Shown piece by piece: positions 1 to 8,490 of a stretch of DNA of 20,068 nt; within the stretch, counting starts at the first letter, position 1, and the number at the start of each line of letters is the position of its first letter. The stretch is from a virus: IMG/VR virus record IMGVR_UViG_3300044960_000935, positions 1 to 20,068 of that record; one strand, 5' to 3'. The translations under genes were made by a program, and so were the position numbers. A model generated the notes under the pieces. The model saw only the letters and a program-made list of their open reading frames with translations, ran no database searches and was not told the DNA's origin.

Positions 1-816
1 ATGTGGATCAGCTTCCTTCGGGTCGGTCCGGGCCAGGTGCTGGCGGACATCATCGCCTCGGGGCGGGTGCCCGCGGTGCGGCTGACCGAGATCTTCCGGC
101 AGGCGGCGTCGAGCCGGATCGTGGTCAATGCGCATCGGATCAATGCCGGGCGGATGCCCGAGGTGGTGCGCGGCGACCCGGAGAGCGACTTCCACATCGT
201 CGAGGTTCCCGACCCGGAGACGGCGGCGGAGCGCATCGTCGAGCTGGTGCGGGAGCGCATTCCGCGCCGTTTTGGATTGGACCCGATCCGCGATGTGCAG
301 GTGCTCTGCCCGATGCAGCGTGGGGGTGCCGGGGCGCGGGCGCTCAATGTGGCGCTGCAGGCGGCGCTGAACCCTGCGGGCGCGCCGCGCGTCGAGCGCT
401 TCGGCTGGGTGTTCGCGCCGGGCGACAAGGTGATGCAGATCGACAACGACTACGAGCGCGAGGTGTTCAACGGCGATGTCGGACTGGTCCGGGCCGTGGA
501 TGCGGAGCTGGGCGAGCTGACGGTGGCCTTCGACGGGCGGGAGGTCGTCTACGGCTTCGGGGAACTGGATGCGCTGGTGCCGGCCTATGCGGTGACGATC
601 CACAAGAGCCAGGGCTCGGAATATCCGGCGGTGGTCGTTCCGGCACTGACGCAGCACTACAGCATGTTGCGGCGGAACCTCCTGTATACGGCGGTCACGC
701 GCGGCAAGCGGCTGGTGGTGCTGGTCGGACAGAGGCGGGCGCTGGCGATCGCGGTGAAGGACCGGGCCGGCCGCGGGCGCTGGACACGGCTCAGGGAGTG
801 GCTGGCGGCGGGGTGA
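1..816 (+). CDS. RecD2-like SF1B DNA helicase, C-terminal part, frameshifted at the window edge
   Basis: ATP-dependent 5'-3' DNA helicase of the RecD2/TraA group, cut by the window start. Visible motifs are FRQA (about residues 32-35 of this reading), GDKVMQ (141-146), [10 protein letters not shown] (200-209, motif V) and [10 protein letters not shown] (227-236, motif VI). The ATG at base 1 is not the true start. Bases 3-20 in another frame read VDQLPS, and from base 22 the listed frame reads VGPGQVL; together these give the family's motif III, DQLPSVGPG. Dropping one G from the GGG run at 20-22 restores it, so the gene carries a one-base insertion or a sequencing error. It ends at TGA 814-816, tail to tail with the phage spike gene 37 bp away. 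It is probably a host gene beside the prophage, although a phage-borne helicase cannot be excluded. Confidence 0.85.
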   Translation: MWISFLRVGPGQVLADIIASGRVPAVRLTEIFRQAASSRIVVNAHRINAGRMPEVVRGDPESDFHIVEVPDPETAAERIVELVRERIPRRFGLDPIRDVQVLCPMQRGGAGARALNVALQAALNPAGAPRVERFGWVFAPGDKVMQIDNDYEREVFNGDVGLVRAVDAELGELTVAFDGREVVYGFGELDALVPAYAVTIHKSQGSEYPAVVVPALTQHYSMLRRNLLYTAVTRGKRLVVLVGQRRALAIAVKDRAGRGRWTRLREWLAAG

Positions 817-825
817 AGGGCGCTT

Positions 826-848
826 CGGCCCGCGCCCGGGAAGGGCCG
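826..848. terminator. Possible bidirectional hairpin between convergent genes
   Basis: In the 37-bp gap between the helicase stop and the spike stop, CGGCCC (826-831) can pair with GGGCCG (843-848) around an 11-nt loop. The convergent setting suits a shared terminator. There is no T-run on either side, and hairpins arise easily in DNA this GC-rich, so the call is weak. Confidence 0.3.
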
Positions 849-853
849 GGTGC

Positions 854-2683
854 TCACGGGATGCGCCTCTTGCGCACCTCCACCGAGAGGGTCGCTGCCG
901 GCAGATCGACGCTGAAGGCCGAGACGTTGCGTGCGACGACGCGGACGGTGTTGTTGGTCCAGACATGTCCTGCGACCTGCACGAAGCGGCTGGAGGTGAC
1001 GAGCGAGACGGCGACGTGATCCCCCTGCCGCGCGCCAGCCACCGTCACGTCGAACAGGTGCTCCGCGCCCGGGGCGAGGTTCGGCAGATCGACCTCCGTC
1101 TCAACGGCGAGGATGCGCTGGCCCGAGTTCGGCAGGGCGGGGGTGCCGTTCAGGATCGCCGGGGCGCCCTCCGGCAGGCCGTAGAGGCGCAGCGCCTGGA
1201 GGTCGATGATGCCGTCGAAGCCGATGATGCCGATCTGCGCGAAGGCCACGCCCGGCCCAAAGCGCAGCGTCATACGTCGGTTGAGGTTGGCGTCGTCCAT
1301 CGGCGCGCCGGCGTTCCAGCCCTTGGCCGGCGCGTTCCACAGCATGGTGGTGAGCGAGGCGAGCACGTCGCCCGGCACATTCTCGCGGATGTTGCCCGCG
1401 CCGTCGAAGCACCGCACGAAGAGCCGCCCGCCGGCGGCGCCGCCCATCAGCCAGTGCGCGAGGGCGAACTCCTTCGCCTGGGTCACGTCCACCACCCAGC
1501 CGAGGCCGCGATTGGCCACGAGCTGCACGGCGTGGGCGGTCGGCGTCAGCCCGGAGAGGCCGTTGAAGCAGAACTCCGCCAGCGCCGTCGCGGTGGTGGT
1601 GGAGGTCGCGATGGCGCAGAGCCCCTCGACGCCGATCTCGGTCGCCGACTGCCGGAAGGCCCTGGCGCGGACGTTCTCCACGCCTACCAGGAACCGCGTG
1701 AAGCGCGAGGCCGGGGCGCGGTGGCGGTTGAGGACGGCGTTGCCGCAGCGCGTGGCGGTCGGGTCGTAGAGGATGTCGACGAGATAGGTATTGGCCCAGG
1801 CGATGTCGTATTCGCGGTCCTGTGCTGCGGCGGTGTGGCGGGCGACGATCGGCGAGCAGGCCTCCATGCGGAGGTTGCGGCCGATGATGGCGCTGCCGTT
1901 CGTCTGGTTCAGGAAGGGGATGGCGAAGTTGCTGCCGGCCTGGCGGAGCTCGAAGTTCGGCCCGTCGAAGATGTGGCGGTTGTGGTTGGTGTAGGCGCCG
2001 GGGGCGTTGCCGAGGCGGATGCCGTAGCGGTTCAGCGCGGCGTTGACCCCGGTCGCGCAGGCGAAGTGCCCGCCGTAGTAGCGGACGGAGGTGTTCCAGG
2101 CGGTGGCGGTGGCGCACCAGATGTCGAGGCCGATGCGGTTGTTGACGATGCGCCCAAGGAAGAGCGTCGTGTCCTCGAAGCCCCGCCCGTCGCCGAGGGT
2201 GCGCAGGCCGATGGTGAAGCCCTCGACGCGGCGCAGCTCGACCTGCGAGGCGTCGAGGTTGCGCAGCGTGATGCCGATGTCGGCCTCCGAGGACCAGTCG
2301 GACTGGCTGGCGCGGATGACGTCGAGGCCGGTGTAGAGCTTCTCGCCGTTGCGGGTGGTGCCGCCGTCGCCGAGGACCAGCACCGAGGCGGGCGCGGTGC
2401 CGGTGTAGCGGATCGTGCCCTGCATGATGAGGCCGCGCGCGGGGCCGGGGAGCGTCACGGTGCCCGAGACGTTCCAGGTGCCGGGCGGGATGACGCAGAA
2501 CTTCTGATCCGCCCCGGCGCGATCGAACGCGGCCTGGATGGTGGCGGTGTCGTCGGCCACACCGTCGCCCAGGCCCCCGAAGTCGGAGGGCAGCACCGCC
2601 TCGCGGTCGCGGAGGTACTTCGCGAGGCCGGTCTTGGAGACGGCGGTGTCGAGGACGAGGATGTCGTCGATGCGGGCGGGCAT
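854..2683 (-). CDS. Tail spike / receptor-binding protein with pectate-lyase-like beta-helix
   Basis: A 609-residue virion protein predicted to form the tail spike that binds or degrades surface polysaccharide. Around residues 30-50 it carries FGGLGDGVADDTATIQAAF, the entry motif of the Pectate_lyase_3 / tailspike right-handed beta-helix family. The middle is rich in short repeated strands (GSAIIGRNLRMEAC, GLDIWCATATAWN) as expected of a beta-helix. The last ~80 residues (LPNLAPGAEHLFDVTVAG onward) resemble a C-terminal beta-sandwich trimerisation or binding domain. It is the last gene of the late operon, 11 bp after J, which fits a host-range protein. The start is the ATG at 2683-2681 with MPARIDDI; the preceding ribosome site is weak (CGGA). 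The enzyme activity, if any, is not assignable from the sequence. Confidence 0.85.
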   Translation of the reverse strand: MPARIDDILVLDTAVSKTGLAKYLRDREAVLPSDFGGLGDGVADDTATIQAAFDRAGADQKFCVIPPGTWNVSGTVTLPGPARGLIMQGTIRYTGTAPASVLVLGDGGTTRNGEKLYTGLDVIRASQSDWSSEADIGITLRNLDASQVELRRVEGFTIGLRTLGDGRGFEDTTLFLGRIVNNRIGLDIWCATATAWNTSVRYYGGHFACATGVNAALNRYGIRLGNAPGAYTNHNRHIFDGPNFELRQAGSNFAIPFLNQTNGSAIIGRNLRMEACSPIVARHTAAAQDREYDIAWANTYLVDILYDPTATRCGNAVLNRHRAPASRFTRFLVGVENVRARAFRQSATEIGVEGLCAIATSTTTATALAEFCFNGLSGLTPTAHAVQLVANRGLGWVVDVTQAKEFALAHWLMGGAAGGRLFVRCFDGAGNIRENVPGDVLASLTTMLWNAPAKGWNAGAPMDDANLNRRMTLRFGPGVAFAQIGIIGFDGIIDLQALRLYGLPEGAPAILNGTPALPNSGQRILAVETEVDLPNLAPGAEHLFDVTVAGARQGDHVAVSLVTSSRFVQVAGHVWTNNTVRVVARNVSAFSVDLPAATLSVEVRKRRIP

Positions 2684-2694
2684 GGCGCGTCCGA

Positions 2695-4687
2695 TCAGAG
2701 AGCGTTGCCGGTGACGGGGCCCGCGAAGGCGGAGAGGTTCCCCTGGGGCGAGACGCTGCGCAGCCAGAACCACCGCTGCTGGCCGGCAACCAGGTCGGTG
2801 CGGGTCCAGGGCAGCGCGGTCGGCTCGGCGGGGAGGTTCGCGGCGGCGAGGAGGTCGTTGGTCTCCGCCTCGAACACCTGCAGGAAGGCGGCTTCGCCCG
2901 GCAGGCTGCCAGAGATCTGGATGCCCCCCGGCAGGTCGGTCGCGGTCAGCCCGGAGGGCGGCGGCGGCACGAGCGCCTCGCGCCAGCCGGAGACGGCGCC
3001 GCTGCGCGCCTGCGCCCGCAGCCGGAAGGCGGTGGGCTCGGTGGTGGGGATGGTGGCGTGGGTGGCGCTGACCCCCGCGGCGAAGCCCTGCCAGAGGGCG
3101 ACGGAGGCCGGGCGGAACTCGACCTCGTAGCCGGCGAGATGGGTGGAGCCCACGGCGGACCAGGCGATGGCGAGCATGGCGAAGGCCACCGTCTGCGGCG
3201 TCTCGACCGTGAGGCTGTCCGGCGCGGCGATGACGCCCGGCTGCGGCAGGACCACCGAGGGGCTGTCGCCGGTCGCGCGCTCGTCCGTGGCAGGGTCCCA
3301 GTCCCACACCGCCGCATCCTCCTCGGCCAGCGTCAGGTCCACCCCGCCTTCGGGCGCGAGGCGCCAGCCGACCACCCGCGCCGGGAAGCGTCAGCCGGTC
3401 GAGGGCCACCATCACCCCGTCCCAGGGCCGCAGGCGGAGGGCGGAGAGGGTCATCTCCGCCACCACCACGCGCTGGCGGCGGTTGCGCTCCAGCTCGATC
3501 TTCATCAGCCGCTGGACCATGGCGGGCGAGGTGGTGAGCGGGAAGTCGAGGTCGCGCCAGATCTGCTCGCCCCCGTCCTCGGCGACGTAGTTGGAGGCCA
3601 GCAGCGGCGGCGCGTCGGTCGGCTGCCAGTTCTTGGCCGGGTCGACGTAGACGGCGCGCACCCCGTTGAAGAGATCGCGCCGCGGGCGCGCGCCCTGCAC
3701 GGTCACGCTGCCGCGCAGCTCGGCCGAGGTGACGGTCGCGGCCGGCAGGGCGGGGGCCCCGGCATGGATGAAGAACCGCCCGCCCGAGACCACGAGCACG
3801 CCGGCCATGGCAGCCACGATCTTACGGGTGATCTCGATCTTGCCCTCGGCGAGGGAGAGCGTGCCGTTGACGGTGTAGCGGCGCTCGGCGGTGCCGTCGC
3901 GGCGCCCGACGATCTCGTCGCAGATGTTGGCGGCGGCGATCAGGGAGGGCAGGTCGATGTCCTCCCAGGACGCTTTCCAGCCGAACGGCGCGGTCAGGTA
4001 CCAGGCGAGGCAGAGGGCCGGGTTGTCGGACCAGCCGACCTGGCCGGTGCGCGGGTCGAGGATGGTGTCCGCGCCCTCGACGATGGCGGAGACATTGGGC
4101 GGGCCGGAGGGGAAGGCCTCGGCGGTGAGCTTCAGCCGCAGCGCGATATAGGCCCGGCCACGCCCGCGATGATCGGCCGTCCACTTGCCCCCGGTCTCGG
4201 CGATGAGGTTGGCGTCCGCGGCCTGGTCGGGATCGCCAAGGTGGCGGTCGATGCGCACCAGCCCGGCGAAGGAAGGATCAGTCTCCGACTTGTCGCCGAG
4301 GAACACCTCGCCGATCGCGCGCACGCGGTGCGCGGCGAGCACCACCACCGAATAGAAGTAGCCATCGGTGCGGCCCTCGTCGTCGGCGGCCGAGTGCAGG
4401 AACACGATCGGCCCCGAGACCTTGGCGCGGCCGAGGACGATCTGGTGCTCGGTGATCGGCTGGCGGAAGGACTGGGTGCGCTGCTGCGCCTCCTGCGCTG
4501 TGGAGCCGCCGCTTCCGCCGCCGAGGGCGCTGTTGCGCGGGCGTTTCTGCGGGAAGATGGCCCCGCCGATGAGCGAGACGCCGATGGCTGCGCCGGCGCC
4601 GACGATGGCGCCGATGACGCCGCCACCAACCGCGGCCGAGACGGCACCGGCCGCGACCACGGCGATGAGGGGGACGGCGGCGGGCAT
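2695..4687 (-). CDS. J: Tail tip attachment protein (J-like), frameshifted near 3382
   Basis: Tail tip/host specificity protein in the lambda J position, between the DUF6950 gene and the spike. It starts at ATG 4687-4685 in a TGATG overlap with the upstream stop. The N-terminus is an Ala/Gly/Val-rich hydrophobic stretch (residues ~1-48), followed by a J-like core (ITEHQIVLGRAKVSGPIVFL, LCLAWYLTAPFGW). The frame runs well to VMVALDRLTLP, then decays into Arg-rich shadow sequence. The protein continues in another frame from RVVGWRLAPEGGVDLTLAEE to the stop at 2695 (GPVTGNAL), with fibronectin-like strand patterns. One extra G at about 3381-3382 explains the break; corrected length is about 663 residues. 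Uncorrected, the first frame runs on into the spike gene. It is either a real mutation that disables the tail tip or a sequencing error. Confidence 0.85.
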
Positions 4688-5037
4688 CAGCCGATCCTCC
4701 AGGCCTGGGTGCAGAGGGTGATCGGCGCGCGCAGCAGTCCGCGCAGTCCGACGAAGGCGACGCGGCCCGCGTCGAGCACCACGCCGAGGCGGTCGGGGTC
4801 GGGGGCGAGCGCCACGTCTCCCATGCCCGCCAGCAGCGGCGCCACGCGCGGCAAGCCGGTGCTGTCGGCGGAGGCCGCCAGGTCGGGCAGCACCCGGATG
4901 GCGGGCCGCTCTCCCGTCACCGCCTCCACCGCGGCCAGCGCGAAGATCGCGCAGTTCCACTCCCTTGGATGGAAGGCGCGCGTCTCGGCCTCCCGCAGCA
5001 GGGCTGCGAGCCGGGCGACCCAATCGGGATGGCGCAT
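4687..5037 (-). CDS. DUF6950-like small tail-module protein
   Basis: A 116-residue protein resembling the DUF6950 family found next to tail tip genes in alphaproteobacterial phages. The recognisable parts are the EWNCAIFALAAVEAVTG segment (about residues 26-42), with a Cys where NlpC/P60-like proteins place theirs, the GDVALAPDPDRLGVVLDAGR stretch, and the AWRIG C-terminus. By position it corresponds to lambda K, a tail tip assembly protein with a peptidase-like fold. The catalytic His and the third residue of a true NlpC/P60 triad are not evident, so enzymatic activity is doubtful. It lies 3 bp after the preceding gene, and its TGA overlaps the J start. Confidence 0.7.
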   Translation of the reverse strand: MRHPDWVARLAALLREAETRAFHPREWNCAIFALAAVEAVTGERPAIRVLPDLAASADSTGLPRVAPLLAGMGDVALAPDPDRLGVVLDAGRVAFVGLRGLLRAPITLCTQAWRIG

Positions 5038-5040
5038 CGG

Positions 5041-5631
5041 CTATCGCGCCGGCAGCCGGATCTCGGCGTCCTGCAGGGCGGGCACGAATTCGAAGAAGCG
5101 GTCGCCCGGGTACTCGGCCTGCTGGTCCGGGTCGGTGTAGCGCCGCACCTCGGCGCGCTCGAGGTCGACGAGGCGGCTCTCGCAGGTCAGCGCCACGCGC
5201 GGCTCCTCGCCGTCCACTACCTCCATGGTGTCCATCAGCCCGGTCCAGAGCGGGAACGGGTCGGCAACGAAGGCGCCCTCGGCATCGAGCAGCGCCAACC
5301 ACAGCCGCGCCGGCCGCAGCCGAAAGCTGCGCTCGGCGAGAGCGATGTCGATCACCTCCTGCGGCACGGGTGAGAGGGTGAGGGTCAGCCGCACGGCGCG
5401 CAGCTCCACCGTCTCCTCCACCTCCGACATGGCGCCGAGGTCGCCGATGCCGGCGAAGGTCAGGCCGGCCCAGGAGAGCCCCCCAAGGCCCGTCCACACC
5501 CGGAAGGGGCCGCTGGCGAAGTCGAGTTCGCAGAGGATGACGGGGGCGACGACCGGCGCGGTGGCTGCGGCCGAGGCCTGCAGCGTGAGACGCGGCGTCG
5601 CGCGGACCGCGGGATCGCCCTCGGTGGTCAC
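5041..5631 (-). CDS. Tail tip/baseplate hub-like protein
   Basis: A 196-residue tail protein of a family common upstream of DUF6950 genes in alphaproteobacterial prophages. The seen signature is FRVWTGLGGLSWAGLTFAGI near the start, then EETVELRAVRLTLTLS, the LWTGLMDTMEVVDGEEP segment, and the C-terminal RRYTDPDQQAEYPGDRFFEF plus LQDAEIRL. The WTG and YPGD motifs are typical of this hub-like family. The start is GTG at 5631-5629 in a 4-bp GTGA overlap with the preceding gene, implying translational coupling. A longer open frame extends upstream, but it lies over the neighbouring gene and is Arg-rich shadow sequence. The exact structural role is inferred from position. Confidence 0.75.
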   Translation of the reverse strand: MTTEGDPAVRATPRLTLQASAAATAPVVAPVILCELDFASGPFRVWTGLGGLSWAGLTFAGIGDLGAMSEVEETVELRAVRLTLTLSPVPQEVIDIALAERSFRLRPARLWLALLDAEGAFVADPFPLWTGLMDTMEVVDGEEPRVALTCESRLVDLERAEVRRYTDPDQQAEYPGDRFFEFVPALQDAEIRLPAR

Positions 5632-6317
5632 GGCAGCGCCTCCTCGAAGCGGGCGGTGATGGCGGTGAAGCGGCCCGGCCGGGTCGGGTTGGCGCTTTCG
5701 TCGTCGGAGACCAGGCGCATCGGCACGGTCGGGTTGCTCAGCACCAGCGGCTCGCCGATCGGCGCCGCGGCTCGCAGCGGCGGGGCGATCGGGATGGTCG
5801 CGGTGCCGGTGCCGGAGGCCACGACGCGCTCCGTTGCCATGTAGAGGCGACCGGCGATGCCGAGGTAGTCCCCGGCCCCGACGGCGACGGCGTTCGGGTA
5901 CCAGCCCTGGGTGGCGATGGAGAGCGCGCCCCTGGGTGCCCCCGCCGCGAAGGCGGGGTTCCCCGAGCCCACCACCATCCCCGTCCCGTCGGTGAAGATC
6001 GTCGCGTCGTCGAAGGAGAACGGACCGCTCGGCACGTCGCCCTGGCTCCTGGGATCGCCGGTGCGGAACTCGCGCCGGAAGTCGCGCAGGCGGACGGTGT
6101 TCACCGCGCCGGCCAGCGCCGCGAGCAGCCCCTCCAGCACGCCGGCGAGGCGGGCGTTCAGCGGATCGAAGGTCAGCTCGGCCACCCAGCGCGCCCCCTC
6201 GCGGCGCAACACCTGCGCCTGGCGGGTGATGGGCGAGACGAAGCGCAGCGTGTTCGGCTGGAGGTAGAAGACCTGCCGCGACGGGCGCAACTCGGCGGGC
6301 CAGGCGTATTCCGTCAT
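5628..6317 (-). CDS. Distal tail protein, putative
   Basis: A 229-residue structural protein directly after the tape measure, the usual place for a distal tail or tail-tip adaptor protein. The N-terminus (WPAELRPSRQVFYLQPNTL) and the VRLRDFRREFRTGDPRS region recur in phage tail modules; the rest alternates Gly-rich turns and short hydrophobic strands, as in a beta-sandwich. It starts at ATG 6317 behind one of the best ribosome sites in the window, and it overlaps the next gene by GTGA. I cannot name a Pfam family with certainty, so the role rests on context and on the beta-rich composition. Confidence 0.7.
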   Translation of the reverse strand: MTEYAWPAELRPSRQVFYLQPNTLRFVSPITRQAQVLRREGARWVAELTFDPLNARLAGVLEGLLAALAGAVNTVRLRDFRREFRTGDPRSQGDVPSGPFSFDDATIFTDGTGMVVGSGNPAFAAGAPRGALSIATQGWYPNAVAVGAGDYLGIAGRLYMATERVVASGTGTATIPIAPPLRAAAPIGEPLVLSNPTVPMRLVSDDESANPTRPGRFTAITARFEEALP

Positions 6318-6322
6318 GCGCG

Positions 6323-6335
6323 CCCCTCCTCCTTA
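6323..6335 (-). promoter_or_regulatory. Strong Shine-Dalgarno overlapping the tape-measure stop codon
   Basis: On the minus strand the tape-measure stop TAA (6335-6333) runs directly into AAGGAGGAGGGG, followed by CGCGC and the ATG of the distal tail gene. The stop codon therefore forms part of the ribosome site of the next gene, allowing terminating ribosomes to reinitiate. It fixes the start at 6317. Confidence 0.75.
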
Positions 6336-8489
6336 CCCCCTGACGGTGTCGTAGGCCGCGCCGCCGCGGCGGATGGCATCCAGCGTCATCGCCGAGGCCT
6401 GGCGGGCGATCTGCCCGGCGAGCAGCCGCAGCCGCGCCTCGACGCCGGCATCGGCCCCACGCGCGTCGATGTTGATGGTCTGCTGGATGGTGGTGCCGGC
6501 CGGCGCCACGCCGTTCGGCAGCACCACGCCCGACTGGCGGGGGACGAACCACTCCGGCCCGCGCTCGCCGACGATGTAGGGCTGGCCGGCGGTCACCGGG
6601 CCGCCCTCCGCCCGAAACAAGCCACTGATCCAGGAGCCGATGCTGTCGAACACGCTGCCGAAGGAGAACCCCGACAGCGCGCCGGTCAGCGCATGGCCCA
6701 AGGGCTCAGTGATGGTCCGCCGCGCGATGATGCGGGCGATGTCCTGGGCGATGCCCTTCAGCACCTCCGAGAGCTTCGCGCCACGAACCACCGCGTCCTC
6801 GAAGGCGGAGGAGAAGGTCAGCCCGAGTTCGCGCGCGGTATCGGCGGCGCGTTCGGTCGCGCGCTGCACGCGCTCCTGGCCGCGCTCCAGCTCCTCCAGC
6901 GCGGCATCGGCCTCGCGGGCGATGGTCTCATCAGGGATGGAGACTCCCAGCCGCTCGGCGCGCTCCACCAGTATGCCGAGGTTGGACAGGCGCCGCTGGT
7001 AGCGCTCATAAGCGTTCTCGTTCTGCTGGATCAGGCGCTCGCGCTCGCGCAGCACCTCGTTCAGCTCGCGCTCGGCCTCGCGGTTGTCGCGCTGCGCGGC
7101 GGCAACGCGCCGGACGCTGCCCTCGAGGCGGCGCAGCGCCTCGTCGCGCTCACGCACGGCCAGGGCCTCGAGGCGCTGGCGCTCGGCGGCGTCGATGGTG
7201 CCGGCGGCCTCCGCCTCGCGCAGCCGGCGGAGGCGCTCCTCGTATTGCTGGGTGATCCGGAAGCGATCGTCGAGCTGACGGGTGAGTTCCTCCACCTCCT
7301 GCGCCGCGCGGCGGCGGCGGGCGTCGGCGGCCTGCTGGCCGGCGCGCTCCTGCTCCTCGATGCGGCGGACCACGGCCTCGCGCTCCGCCGCCTCGATCTC
7401 GGCGAGGATTTCGAAGTATTGGCGACGCAGCTCCTCCAGACGCGCACGCGCATCCACGCCCGCCTTCTGCTCGGCGATGCCGGTCAACCCGGGACGGAGG
7501 CTGCCGCGGCGGGGCGGCGCGCGCAGGCTGGGGCGGCCGTCCTGCTCGCTCTCCAGCCGGCCGATCTGTGTGGACAGCGCCTCGGCCTGGAGGCGGAGGT
7601 CGGCGAGGCGCTCCGCCTCGGTCCGCAGCCCGGCACCCTGGCGCACGCTGTCCAGCGCGCGCGCGGCGGTCGAGAGGGCCCGGGCGAGGGCGTCGGAGAG
7701 GCCGACGGCGCGGTCGAGCTGGCCGAGGAAGGTCTCGGTCGCCGCCGTGAGTTGCCCGAAGGCGCGGGACAGCGAGAGCGGCGCGCGGTCGAGCTCCGCG
7801 CCGAGGCGTTCACTCGCGCGGAGCAGCGCCGGAAACACCCGGTCGGCGGTGAGTCGGCCCTCGGAGCCGAGCCTGCGCAGCTCGCCGACGGAGACCCCGA
7901 GCTCGCGCGCCAGGGCCTCGGCGAGCAGCGGCATGGCCTCGAGGACGGAGCGCAGCTCGTCGCCCTGCAGCGTGCCGGAGGCCAGCGCCTGGGCGAGCTG
8001 CAGCGTGGCGCTGCCGATCTCCTGTGCCGAGGCGCCGGAGACGATGGCCACGCGCTGCAGGCCGGTGACCAGGCGCACCACCTGGTCGGAGGTGGCGCCG
8101 ATCTCGCGGGCCGCGATCGAAAAGCGCTGGAAGGCGTCGACGCTCTCGGCGACGGCGACGCCGGTCGAGAGCGCGTTGCGGTACAGCGCCTCGTAGACCG
8201 CGCTCGCGCGTTCGACCGAGCCGGTCGCGTTCTGCAGGCGGGATAGGCTCTGGGTGAGCGCGTCGCCGGCCTGGACCAGGACGCGGACACCAGCGGCGAG
8301 GCCGGCGAGCTGGATGCCGCGGGTGGCGAGGTCGAGCAGCTCGAGCGAGCGCGAGGCGCGCTCGGCGCCGCCCCTGATCTGGTCGAGGGAGCGCTGGCCG
8401 GCCTCGCCGACCTCGCGCAGCTCCTGCTTGACCCGGGCGGCGGCGTCCAGCGAGAGCCGCACCGAGACGCGACGGGTGGCATCGGCCAT
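6333..8489 (-). CDS. Tail tape measure protein
   Basis: A 718-residue protein that sets tail length and fills the tail tube before DNA ejection. The N-terminal ~270 residues match the tape-measure N-terminal domain (QNATGSVERASAVYEALYRN; the VSGASAQEIGSATLQLAQAL stretch; LRSVLEAMPLLAEALARELG). From about 280 to 570 it is a long Glu/Arg/Ala coiled coil. A hydrophobic Gly-rich segment follows (LGHALTGALSGFSFGSVF), then YIVGERGPEWFVP and VVLPNG, a common tape-measure C-terminal pattern. Using the general rule of about 0.15 nm per residue, the tail would be roughly 100 nm. The start at 8489 lies 1 bp from the stop of the GT extension, with a GGGGAG ribosome site inside that gene. Confidence 0.95.
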   Translation of the reverse strand: MADATRRVSVRLSLDAAARVKQELREVGEAGQRSLDQIRGGAERASRSLELLDLATRGIQLAGLAAGVRVLVQAGDALTQSLSRLQNATGSVERASAVYEALYRNALSTGVAVAESVDAFQRFSIAAREIGATSDQVVRLVTGLQRVAIVSGASAQEIGSATLQLAQALASGTLQGDELRSVLEAMPLLAEALARELGVSVGELRRLGSEGRLTADRVFPALLRASERLGAELDRAPLSLSRAFGQLTAATETFLGQLDRAVGLSDALARALSTAARALDSVRQGAGLRTEAERLADLRLQAEALSTQIGRLESEQDGRPSLRAPPRRGSLRPGLTGIAEQKAGVDARARLEELRRQYFEILAEIEAAEREAVVRRIEEQERAGQQAADARRRRAAQEVEELTRQLDDRFRITQQYEERLRRLREAEAAGTIDAAERQRLEALAVRERDEALRRLEGSVRRVAAAQRDNREAERELNEVLRERERLIQQNENAYERYQRRLSNLGILVERAERLGVSIPDETIAREADAALEELERGQERVQRATERAADTARELGLTFSSAFEDAVVRGAKLSEVLKGIAQDIARIIARRTITEPLGHALTGALSGFSFGSVFDSIGSWISGLFRAEGGPVTAGQPYIVGERGPEWFVPRQSGVVLPNGVAPAGTTIQQTINIDARGADAGVEARLRLLAGQIARQASAMTLDAIRRGGAAYDTVRG

Positions 8490-8490
8490 G

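Noticed and set aside
965-3130. Long plus-strand open frame opposite the spike and J genes (also 3143-5140, 6693-8246, 14705-16180, 15958-17787)
   Set aside because: Low-complexity Ala/Gly/Arg/Val translations with no motifs, fully antisense to well-supported virion genes; typical GC-rich shadow frames.
854-5497. A single minus-strand open frame of 1547 codons
   Set aside because: It is the J frame before its break, an Arg-rich out-of-frame stretch, the in-frame spike gene, and antisense-like shadow upstream of 4687. Two real genes and a frameshift explain it.
5041-5631. DUF2163 label for the hub-like protein
   Set aside because: The position is similar, but the WTG and YPGD signature belongs to a different tail family, so the DUF2163 name was not used.
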